Source of the DNA: an uncultured Armatimonadota bacterium
Lineage (GTDB): Bacteria > Armatimonadota > Fimbriimonadia > Fimbriimonadales > Fimbriimonadaceae
Direction: 5' to 3'
DNA: 64,000 nucleotides
Assembly: GCA_903904815.1 (NCBI GenBank)
Contig: CAIVDU010000006.1
Coordinates: forward strand, 1-64,000
Shown: positions 17,826-25,991 of the stretch, piece by piece
Numbering within the stretch: the first letter of the stretch is position 1
Layout: every line of letters starts with the position of its first letter
Made by a program: the position numbers and the translations under genes
The notes under the pieces: model-generated
Told to the model about the DNA's origin: nothing
Database searches by the model: none
What the model saw: the letters and a program-made list of their open reading frames with translations, nothing else

Positions 17826-17865
17826 ATCGCCAGGAGTCGATCATGGCAAAGCCGCCAGTCTCTCT

Positions 17866-19845
17866 TTACACTACGGCCGGGGACGAAGAATTTCCTCCGC
17901 CCGTGGATTTATTGGGGGGCGTCTTGTCGGGCGGGGTCTTATCCGGGGGCGTCTTACCTCCCGTCTTGTCGGGAGGGTTCTTATCGGGCGGAGTTTTGTC
18001 GGGAGGTGTATTGGTCGCCGACGATTGATCTGGCTTGGCGTCTGGGGCAGTTCCAGTCGCCGATGGATCGTCCACAGGAGAACTCGTAGGTTGTTGATTC
18101 GGGTCAAGAGGAACTGTCACGTCCGGTCCGGGAACCGCGCTAGGATCTTTCTTCTTTCGATGGTGTCGAGAGACCTTCTCGGCGACGATGGGATCGGTCG
18201 CGGGAATCGCCGCCGCCGCTGCGGCAATTGATCCTGGATCGAGGTTGCCCTTGAGCACGATTGCGTGGGGGACCGGTCGAGAAGGCTTATCAGCGGTGCT
18301 GTGTCCGCTTGCCATGATCTTTTCGCCATAAACCAACGATGTCGAGAAACCGGAGTCGAGGAGCACCGCCTCTTGAATGCCAGCCGCCGCGATCGCGTCG
18401 GCCAGTTTCTCCGACGTCGCTGAGTCCTTCGAAGCGCCGATCACGATCTGGCCATCCGGCATCTGACCGATGAAGGCCCGGCGGCGGGGGTCCATGATGT
18501 CCTTCGAGGCAAAGACCTTCATGTCTTCCGCCATTCGAGCGACACCGCTATGGACAAGCCAAACGCCTCCGAGAAAGACGTCGGTGACGTCGGGCATGAA
18601 GATCAGGAATTCGTCGGGGTTGACCGTCTGCTCAGGAATGTACGGAGCAATGGCGAATCCAGACGGGCCCCACATCACCATCGGACGATTGCGAAGTTTG
18701 TCCCATCGAGTGCTGTCGGTATCAACCGTCACAGTCGGTTGGTCGGAGGTCTTGCACGGACCAACCATGCGATTGTCGGTCGACTGGATTGCCGCCATCG
18801 CGAAGAAGCCGCCGTTGATTCCCGCCACGGCTCCCGGAGTGCGCCGAATGAAATCGAGGACCCCTTCTCGAGTGTCGGACATCAGCGAGACGGGCGATCC
18901 ACCCGTCACGAGGACGAGATTGACTCCAGCGAAGCTCCCTTCCTTGAAGGCCACTGGGGCGTTCGTCAAGGCATGTTGGTACACGCCCAGAACACCACCG
19001 GTAAGTGCCCGATCTCGATCATCCCACGACTTTTCGAGACGAGAGTTGATGTACCGTCCAACGCACATGATGTTCGGCGACTCTTCAGCAAGCTGGTTGT
19101 GAATGCTAAAGGCCATCTTATAGCCGCAAGCCTTGGACAAATCCTGCACGACCTGATTGTTCTTGCCGTCCGGGTAGGCAAGGAACGGCACCGGCTTTCC
19201 AAGTTGCTTCTCTAGCTCTGCCTTGGAGTCGGTCAACTCCTTCTGCATCTCATCCGGGCTCAAAAGCGTGATATCGTTCGGATGGGTCACCGTATGGGAT
19301 CCAATTGTCACGAGCGGGTCGGCGGACAACTCTTTCAACTCGTCCCAACTCATCTTGGCTCGGCCGTGTTTGGTGTCTCCCACGAAACCGGTGTGAACAA
19401 ACATTACCGAGGGGTATTTGAACTTCCGCAGGATCGGAATTGCCCGATCGTAGTAGCCCTGATAGTTGTCGTCAAACGTGAGGACGATTGCCTTGTCTGG
19501 TACCGGCTTTCCGGTGGTCAAATGATCGTAGAGATCTTGGAGAGAGATCGGCACTGCGCCGTGAGTCTGGATCCAATCCATCTCCCGCTGAAACTCCTCG
19601 ACAGTGCAGTCGAAAGACACCGAACCACGCCCACGCCGCGCGATGACATCGTGATACATGATCACCGGCACTCGCTGTGCCTGACTCGCGATCACGATGT
19701 CATGGAAGGCGTTCGGGTCGGGAAGTCGGCGTGCCGTCACTTCGGCGTCGGGAGGGGGCGCCTTGCTCGGCGCCGGACCGTTATGGCCGCAGCCGGCGAG
19801 CGCAAGGATGAAGACAATCGAGGACGCGAGGTGAGAGTATCTCAA
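17866..19845 (-). CDS. Lipoprotein fusing a polysaccharide deacetylase (NodB) domain to a phosphodiester glycosidase (NAGPA/DUF2233) domain
   Basis: About 659 residues. A TTG at 19845 gives a compact lipoprotein signal (MRYSHLASSIVFILALAGC, lipobox LAGC); an open TTG at 19881 would start inside the upstream gene's terminator. The NodB domain spans about 50-290, with TFDDNYQGY (metal Asp) and SHTVTHP (the His-x3-His metal pair). A second domain at about 300-540 has GINGGFFA and LDSGFSTSLVY, the landmarks of NAGPA-type phosphodiester glycosidases. The C-terminal 80 residues are PPDKT repeats, a likely wall or spacer region. The fusion suggests trimming of N-acetylated surface polymer plus phosphodiester-linked sugar in the envelope; the combination of activities is inference. 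Confidence 0.88.
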   Translation of the reverse strand: MRYSHLASSIVFILALAGCGHNGPAPSKAPPPDAEVTARRLPDPNAFHDIVIASQAQRVPVIMYHDVIARRGRGSVSFDCTVEEFQREMDWIQTHGAVPISLQDLYDHLTTGKPVPDKAIVLTFDDNYQGYYDRAIPILRKFKYPSVMFVHTGFVGDTKHGRAKMSWDELKELSADPLVTIGSHTVTHPNDITLLSPDEMQKELTDSKAELEKQLGKPVPFLAYPDGKNNQVVQDLSKACGYKMAFSIHNQLAEESPNIMCVGRYINSRLEKSWDDRDRALTGGVLGVYQHALTNAPVAFKEGSFAGVNLVLVTGGSPVSLMSDTREGVLDFIRRTPGAVAGINGGFFAMAAIQSTDNRMVGPCKTSDQPTVTVDTDSTRWDKLRNRPMVMWGPSGFAIAPYIPEQTVNPDEFLIFMPDVTDVFLGGVWLVHSGVARMAEDMKVFASKDIMDPRRRAFIGQMPDGQIVIGASKDSATSEKLADAIAAAGIQEAVLLDSGFSTSLVYGEKIMASGHSTADKPSRPVPHAIVLKGNLDPGSIAAAAAAIPATDPIVAEKVSRHHRKKKDPSAVPGPDVTVPLDPNQQPTSSPVDDPSATGTAPDAKPDQSSATNTPPDKTPPDKNPPDKTGGKTPPDKTPPDKTPPNKSTGGGNSSSPAVV

Positions 19846-19880
19846 GACCAACTCTAGTTTACTGGACAGGCGCAAATACA

Positions 19881-19912
19881 ACGGCGCTGCCCCATGTGTG
19901 GAACAGCGCCGT
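19881..19912 (-). terminator. Terminator of the first S53 peptidase gene
   Basis: Nine-base stem ACGGCGCTG (19881-19889) / CAGCGCCGT (19904-19912), 24 bases beyond the minus-strand stop of the peptidase; on that strand the hairpin is followed by TTGTATTTG. The T-run is short, so read-through into the lipoprotein gene is possible. Confidence 0.7.
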
Positions 19913-19935
19913 GGTTTGCATGGGATCCCGTCCGG

Positions 19936-21705
19936 CTAGTTCTTGGTGACCCGAATCGTGTTCCAGGCCATCCAGTTCCCGTAGTAGGCAATGATCACGC
20001 CGGTGGTGGATCGTCTCACGGCATCCGTCGCGACGGTGACTACGCCCGAAGTTTGCCCTGCCGCAATGACCAGACTGGCGGGTCGATGAAGCGGGGGAGA
20101 AACGTCAAACGTGACCGTAGCGCCACCGGTCGGCGCAGGGCCGGAGATCGTAACGGTAGCCTGAATTGAGGCGCCTCCCACGACCGAGTTTGCCGCAAAG
20201 TTAATCGACGACACGTGGGGCGTAGGAATGTTTATCGTGACCGAACCGGTGGCCGTGAGTTGGGGCGATCCGTTGTCGGACGCGGCTAACGCGACAGTGT
20301 AGTTGCCCGGCGCGACGGTGATTGGCGGTGACAGCGTCAGCTTTTGTCCATCCCAAGTCGCCCACGTCGGCCCGGAGGTGATGAGGGACGTGACGGTCCG
20401 AGCGGGAGTTGCCGTGTCTATCGGGACGAGCTTGTAAGAAACGGTCGAACCGGGCGTCGCCGAAACGACTCCGAGCGAAGGAATCGTAAGCGTAGGCGGA
20501 GGCGCCGTCACCGTCGAGGCTAGCAGGCTGCCACTGCCCGTCGTGAAGTCCCACCCGCTCGTCGCCCGGAATCGGCCCGCCCGGCCGCTCGTAATGTCCC
20601 TGAATCTCCCGGTGCCGAGTTCGGAGTAGAGCAGAGTCAACTCATTCACGGAGGAGCTCTGGAATGAACCGAGCCCATTGACGATGGCCGCCACCACCGG
20701 GCTGGCAACGCTGGTTCCGCCAACGACAAACCATCCATCGAACGAGTCATAGACGGCCACTCCGGTGTAGGGGTCCGCGACTGAGCTTAAATCGGGGGAT
20801 CCGCGATGAGTACCGACAGTGGAGGCGATCGACGCTTGGTAGCTTGAAATCGGCTCATAGCTGCTCGTTCCGCCGCCGGATCCTCGCCAAGCGGTCTCAC
20901 TTAGGACCTTGCCTTTCGAGTAGACGAGGGACGTTCCACCGACGCCAACCACATTTGGGGAGACGGCTGGATACTCCGTGATGCCGCCAGTGTCACCGGA
21001 TGAGGCGAAATAGACGACGCCTGGCGCGGCAAAGGTGGAGTCGTAGGTCAACTCGTCGGAGGCTTCGTCGCCGCCCCAGCTGTTCGAGACCTCTTGGACT
21101 CCCGGAAGAGTCGCGGCGAGCTGCTCTGCAGCGTAGAGATCTGCGGTGGAGTCGCTCGCTGCTTCGACGAGGTAGATCTTGGCGTTGGGGGCGATCGCAT
21201 GTGCCCATTCGATGTCAAGAGCCGCTTCCTCGTTCCATCCTTTGTTCTGGGTTGGCTTCGCGCCAGAGGCATAAACGACTTGAAACACCGGGTTTGAACT
21301 CAGCGTGGAAGTCGCCGAGGACTCGGTTGGCAGACCAAACTGGGTCGAAAAGTGATTAAAATCGGCGAGGGCAGTGGGATAGTCAAACGCGTCAACGATC
21401 GCAATCGCATTTGAACCCTGCAGCGCTGGAACGCCATAGGCGCCCAGGATGTCGCTTGGGTAGTAGCCAGGAGGCGAGGCGAGGACTAGCGGCCCATACA
21501 GGCTTGGGGAAGGTGTTTCAAATCCTTCGTGGCGTATCTGAGGCGAGCCGTTCCAAACGAGGATGTGGGTCTTTGCCGACTTAGTGGAGGCAAACCACTT
21601 TGGAATCGACGACTCAGGAACTCTGATATTCGAATCCTGCAGCGCGGCCGGACCATGCGAAAAAGCGTACGCGGCTTGTAACGAAAACGCGATGAATGCG
21701 AGCAA
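19936..21705 (-). CDS. Secreted S53 family (sedolisin) serine-carboxyl peptidase, array copy 1
   Basis: The product has 589 residues. The start is a TTG at 21705: GGAGG lies 8 bases upstream and the resulting N-terminus (signal-like LLAFIAFSLQAAYAFSHG) aligns with the other three copies. The family catalytic groups are present: Glu-x3-Asp in EEAALDIEW (about 165-170), the oxyanion Asp in ASSGDTGG, and the Ser in VVGGTSVASP, plus the calcium-site segment RDITSGRAGRF..GWDF. The pro-region before the catalytic domain is only about 80 residues against nearly 190 in classic sedolisins. After the peptidase domain (end near 380) come two Ig-like modules. These enzymes usually work at acid pH on exported protein. 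Most downstream of four tandem copies. Confidence 0.93.
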   Translation of the reverse strand: MLAFIAFSLQAAYAFSHGPAALQDSNIRVPESSIPKWFASTKSAKTHILVWNGSPQIRHEGFETPSPSLYGPLVLASPPGYYPSDILGAYGVPALQGSNAIAIVDAFDYPTALADFNHFSTQFGLPTESSATSTLSSNPVFQVVYASGAKPTQNKGWNEEAALDIEWAHAIAPNAKIYLVEAASDSTADLYAAEQLAATLPGVQEVSNSWGGDEASDELTYDSTFAAPGVVYFASSGDTGGITEYPAVSPNVVGVGGTSLVYSKGKVLSETAWRGSGGGTSSYEPISSYQASIASTVGTHRGSPDLSSVADPYTGVAVYDSFDGWFVVGGTSVASPVVAAIVNGLGSFQSSSVNELTLLYSELGTGRFRDITSGRAGRFRATSGWDFTTGSGSLLASTVTAPPPTLTIPSLGVVSATPGSTVSYKLVPIDTATPARTVTSLITSGPTWATWDGQKLTLSPPITVAPGNYTVALAASDNGSPQLTATGSVTINIPTPHVSSINFAANSVVGGASIQATVTISGPAPTGGATVTFDVSPPLHRPASLVIAAGQTSGVVTVATDAVRRSTTGVIIAYYGNWMAWNTIRVTKN

Positions 21706-21844
21706 TTTGAGACCCTCCAATTACGGAAGAACAGTCGCAAATATCGACTGTTCGTCGCCGGATCTTCCGTCCGGCGCGCTTTGCAACATGTCAAGCACCG
21801 GACGTCCCCATCGGGATCCAGTTACTAGTATATCGACCAGTTAG

Positions 21845-21862
21845 AGCCCCTGGCACAGGGCT
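21845..21862 (-). terminator. Possible terminator after S53 copy 2
   Basis: A short stem AGCCCCTG..CAGGGCT with one bulged C and a three-base loop, about 70 bases past the stop on the minus strand. The T-run is poor, so this is weaker than the hairpins behind the other copies. Confidence 0.35.
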
Positions 21863-21930
21863 TAACGGAACTGAAGTCGGCATTTCACGAATTCTTCATC
21901 TCGAAGAGAGGAAGAACGACCATTCCTGCC

Positions 21931-23711
21931 CTATTGGGGATTGACTCGGATGGTGGCCGGAACCGTTTTGCCGTTGTAGGAAACGTCTACCGTGACCAGG
22001 GTCGGCTTCGCCACCGCCGACGTGGGAATGCTCACCGAAATCGTAGAGACACCTTCGCTGAAGTTTTGTGGCGAGGTGATCGTTACGAAACTAGACTTAC
22101 TTGCCAGCTTCACAGAGATACCGCCGTGTGGAGCGGGCGCAGTCAACGAAATCAGCAAAGTCGCGTTACCGCCACCGGTTACCGCCGTAGAGTTCCACTT
22201 GGCTGTCGACAGGGCGGGCGCCGCCACTCGAATCAAGAGACTTCTCTGCAACGAGTTTTCGGGATGACCAGGCTGGGAAGCGGTCAGAGAGAGGGGATAG
22301 TCACCAGCCCGAAGGTTTGCCGGAGGCGAAACGGTGAGTGTCGAGCCGTCCCAAGTCACCCAACTTGGACCGGAGGACCTCACGGCAGTGATCGTTCGAG
22401 AGGGATGGTACCGATCCGAAACGACGAAAGGATAACTCACGGTGCCGTTTTGAGTTGCCGGCAGTGCCCCGGGATTCGGAGCCGCAATTGTCGGGGGAAG
22501 GGGCGTGGGTGCGACCACCAAAGTGCCGCATCCACTCGCGAAGTCCCATCCTGGCTTCGCTGAGAAGGATCCCACTTTTCCGCTCACGACGTCGCGTAGC
22601 ATTTCGGTCCCGATACCGCCGTAGACCGTGGCGAGGAATGCGGAAGATGATGGATAGAACGCAGACTGCGCATTTGCGGTAGCTGCGGCAATGGAAGCAG
22701 ACAAACTCGTGCCCCCAATTACCATCCAACCGGTGGCTCCATCTAAGGGCGTGGAATCGTATACCGGGACGCTCGTCGCCGGGTCCGCCACCGCAACCAA
22801 ATCGGGCGTACCACGCACTGACTGGACGATCGATGCGACTCCGGTCTGGAAACTCGGGCGAGCTTCGTAAGCGCTTGGCCCACCACCAGACTCAGACCAT
22901 GCGATCTCCTTCGTGATCGCTCCATTCTTGATATCGATCGACGTCCCGCCAACTGAAACCACGTTCGGCGACGTTGAAGGGTATTCAGGGCTTCCCGCGA
23001 CATCGCCTGCACTCACGAAAAATACGACGCCCGCTGCGACGAAGGCATTGTCAAACGTCTGCTCACCCGAGAACTCTTGCCCCCCCAACTGCTTGAAACC
23101 TCTTTCACATTGGGAAGGGTCCCTGCGAGCGACTCTGTTCGGAACAGGTCAACGTAAGCGCTGCTCTGAGCTTCGACTAAGTAGATCTTGGCGTTAGGAG
23201 CGATCGAATGAGCCCACTCGATTTGCATCGCCTGCTCACTACTCCAATATTCGTCTTCTGGAGGTTGAGCATTTCCCTGGTAAACCATCTGGAACACCTG
23301 GTTCGACGAGGCGGTTGGGTCCGTTGAGGTCTCCACTGGCAAGCCAAATTGGCTGGAAAAGACGTTAAAGTCATTGAGTGCAGTCGGATAGAAGTAGGCG
23401 CTCACGATCGCAATCGCTTGCGACCCGCTCAGGTCCGGAACTCCATACGCTCCGCGCACGTCTTCCGGTGAAAAGCCCTCAATCGTGGGGCCCGGCAGGA
23501 GGGGCCCTCGAAGGTTCAGATCAAGCGGACCCAACGAACGAGATCGTCGATCACCTCGCCAGATCAGATGATGCGTATGAGCGACGCGTCCTCGGTCGAA
23601 CCATCTTGGGACCGAAGATACAGGCACCTCTACGTTCGGATTTCGAGACGCATTTAGCCCGTGGTTGAGCGCATAGGCGGCCTGAATCGAAAACGCGATG
23701 AGAGCAATCAT
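21931..23711 (-). pseudogene. S53 (sedolisin) peptidase, array copy 2, frameshifted at a G7 run and lacking the catalytic Asp
   Basis: Two frames together give one full-length paralogue of about 593 residues. Frame one runs from the ATG at 23711 (MIALIAFSIQAAYALNHG) to VSSSWGG, and frame two resumes at GGQEFSGEQTFDN and runs to 21931. They meet at seven C on the plus strand (23080-23086, seven G in the mRNA); adding one G would restore the frame. Separately, the motif that reads EQALD in copies 3 and 4 reads EQAMQ here, so the catalytic Asp is Gln. Ser (GGTSLSAS) and the SAGD Asp remain. Either a decaying copy, a phase-variable gene, or a base-calling error in the run; the Asp loss is independent of the frameshift. 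Confidence 0.85.
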
Positions 23712-23933
23712 GGGACGAGTCCTTACTGTTCTTGGCGAATATCAAGGCGATGCTTAGTCCAAAATAAGAACAAGCAACTGGCGAGACTCGCCGCTCCTAC
23801 CCTTCTGCGTTCGGAAGCTGCACGAAAACCACACCTTATTAAGACGTTAATATAACTTACTTGACGAAGGATATCTACCAAACGTTCAAAGTACCCAGTA
23901 AGTCGGAGCGGTACACGACTTGCCCCGATAGAA

Positions 23934-23968
23934 CGAAGCCCTGTCCGGAGTGTACGGACAGGGCTTCG
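23934..23968 (-). terminator. Strong terminator of S53 copy 3
   Basis: Perfect 14-base stem CGAAGCCCTGTCCG (23934-23947) / CGGACAGGGCTTCG (23955-23968), seven-base loop, 24 bases past the stop of copy 3; followed on the minus strand by TTCTATC. It isolates copy 3 from copy 2, so copy 2 needs its own promoter in 23712-23933. Confidence 0.85.
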
Positions 23969-23992
23969 CGCATCGGACCACCGTCGCCGGGC

Positions 23993-25756
23993 CTATGAAG
24001 ATGCAGGCAGGACGAGGATAGGAGCAGACAACTTGACTCCATTGTAGGTCACGTTGACAAGCACGGCAGTCGGTTTGGTCACGACGGCTGTCGTGACGTT
24101 GACTAAGATCGTACTGACTCCTTCACTAAACGTGGCCGTGCTAGATAGAGGAACTGCCGCAGATTTACTCGACAGCCCCACGGATAGTCCGCCGGAAGCA
24201 GCCGGATTCGAAAGGCTGATCTTTAACGTCGCCGTGGTTCCTCCAACGACTCCGCCGTTTACCCAGGCGGCGGACGTGAGCACCGGAGGGGCCACCTTTA
24301 TCGACAGATTCTCGATCATCGTGTTCGCCGGAAAGCCCGCTTCGGATGAGTAGAGGGTCATCGGATAAAGACCCGTCTTCGTCCCTGCCGGAGGGCTTGC
24401 CACCAGATTCACTCCATCCCAAGTGACCCAAGTTGGGCCTGGAGAGATGGTGGAATTGATCGTTCTTCCCGGATGATCAGGGTCGGTAGCCAAGAAGGGG
24501 TAGCTGACGCGCCCATTGGCGGTCGCCGTAAGCTGGCCAGGATTCGGGGCGATAATCGTTACCGGCGCGACCAGGGGCGCTCCGAACCCAGACATCGTGT
24601 CCCAACCTAGCCCGGCTCTCAAGCCAGAAGAGGTCGCGCCACTCGTGATGTCTCGAATATGGACGGTATTGTTCCACTGGGCGATGTGGTTCTCTTCCGC
24701 CGCTGTCGAAGTCTGGAAGAAGCCCATGTCATTGGTCATTGCAGCGACCAGCGGGCTCGACAAACTGGTTCCTCCCACCACTAACCATCCGCCAGCGCCA
24801 CTGTTATACACCGCAACTCCAGTGGCGGGATCTGCCACGGCGACGACGTCGGGCACGACTCGATTCGTGAATCGACTTTGAAGGAACGATTGGTAGCTGG
24901 GGAGCGGCGAGTATTGACTCATGCCTCCGCCCTCGCTCGACCACCCCTTCTCAGACAAAACGTGTCCGGTGTTCACCACGAGAGTTGTTCCACCCACTCC
25001 CACGACGCTGTCCGAGACCGAAGGGAAGAGGATGTCGCCCGACGCATCTCCGGTGGAGGCGAAGAAGACAACTCCCGACTGCTGGAACACTGACTCGTAG
25101 GATGCCTCGTACGATCCGTCGAGAGCGCCAAAGCTCATCGAAACCTCTTTGACGGTATCGAGTCCCGAGGCGACCGAGATCGCATTGAAAAGATTGAATC
25201 CGTTGTCAGCGCTCTCCACGAGATAGATCTTCGCGTTTGGGGCAATGGCATGGACCCACTGGATGTCAAGCGCCTGTTCGACCGACCAGCCTGAATCGGC
25301 TACCGGCTGAGTTCCATCGGCGTACACGACCTGCAGAACTTGGTTCGTGCTAGCGGTGGGATCGGTAGAGGTCTCTACTGGGAGTCCGAATTGCCGGGAA
25401 AAGACGTTAAAGTCGGCGAGTGCCGTTGGATAGTTGTAGGCATCGACGATGGCGATCGCGTTAGCCCCCTGAAGGAGCGGAACGTCGTACGCGGCGCGAA
25501 TGTCGGCGGGCGAATATCCGTAGGGGGAGAAGGTCAGGGGACCGAACAAACTCGGATGGATCGTCTCGAAATCATTCTCCGGGCCGTTGGCAGAACGTCC
25601 CTTCCAAATCAGGTACTGGGTGTGGCCCGTGCCCGGTTTGTCGAACCACTGCGGTTGCGATGAACTCGGAACAACAATGTTCGGATCGTGTGATCGATTA
25701 AGGCCGTGTGCAGCGACGTACGCAGCCTGGAGAGAGAAAGCAATCAGTGACAGCAT
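23993..25756 (-). CDS. Secreted S53 family (sedolisin) peptidase, array copy 3
   Basis: The product has 587 residues starting at an ATG with the shared leader MLSLIAFSLQAAYVAAHG. All catalytic groups are intact: Glu-x3-Asp in VEQALDIQW, Asp in FASTGDASGD, Ser in VVGGTSLSSP, and the calcium-loop segment RDITSGATSSGLRAGLGWD. As in its neighbours the region before the catalytic core is short, and a tail of about 200 residues with two Ig-like units follows (GPTWVTWDG, then PVLTSAAWVNGGVVGGT). It is closest to copy 4 in wording and least like copies 1 and 2, suggesting a recent duplication of the pair. Probably transcribed alone between hairpins. Confidence 0.94.
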   Translation of the reverse strand: MLSLIAFSLQAAYVAAHGLNRSHDPNIVVPSSSQPQWFDKPGTGHTQYLIWKGRSANGPENDFETIHPSLFGPLTFSPYGYSPADIRAAYDVPLLQGANAIAIVDAYNYPTALADFNVFSRQFGLPVETSTDPTASTNQVLQVVYADGTQPVADSGWSVEQALDIQWVHAIAPNAKIYLVESADNGFNLFNAISVASGLDTVKEVSMSFGALDGSYEASYESVFQQSGVVFFASTGDASGDILFPSVSDSVVGVGGTTLVVNTGHVLSEKGWSSEGGGMSQYSPLPSYQSFLQSRFTNRVVPDVVAVADPATGVAVYNSGAGGWLVVGGTSLSSPLVAAMTNDMGFFQTSTAAEENHIAQWNNTVHIRDITSGATSSGLRAGLGWDTMSGFGAPLVAPVTIIAPNPGQLTATANGRVSYPFLATDPDHPGRTINSTISPGPTWVTWDGVNLVASPPAGTKTGLYPMTLYSSEAGFPANTMIENLSIKVAPPVLTSAAWVNGGVVGGTTATLKISLSNPAASGGLSVGLSSKSAAVPLSSTATFSEGVSTILVNVTTAVVTKPTAVLVNVTYNGVKLSAPILVLPASS

Positions 25757-25940
25757 GGAGGCGACTTCCCGAAGGCAACGTGGCTTAGGCGCTAGATGCC
25801 TGATGTCTGAGTTCGAAGGACAAGTCGACTCTCAATCGTCTCAATCGATCAGTCCCCAGAATAAGACAAATCTCCTAAATTCACTTTTACCAGTCTAAAT
25901 GATATTGATGGTTCTTGGAAGCCGGTCAGTCTCTGGAAGC

Positions 25941-25964
25941 GCGGGCAAGTCGAAACTCGCCCGC
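25941..25964 (-). terminator. Terminator of S53 copy 4
   Basis: Ten-base stem GCGGGCAAGT / ACTCGCCCGC with one mismatch and a four-base loop, about 28 bases after the stop of copy 4 on the minus strand. No long T-run follows. Confidence 0.6.
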
Positions 25965-25991
25965 AATTCGCAATTTGACACCGGTGATGGA

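Noticed and set aside
17900-18020. CRISPR-like spacing of repeated GTCTTGTCGGG units
   Set aside because: They are coding repeats for PPDKT in the lipoprotein tail with no constant spacers.
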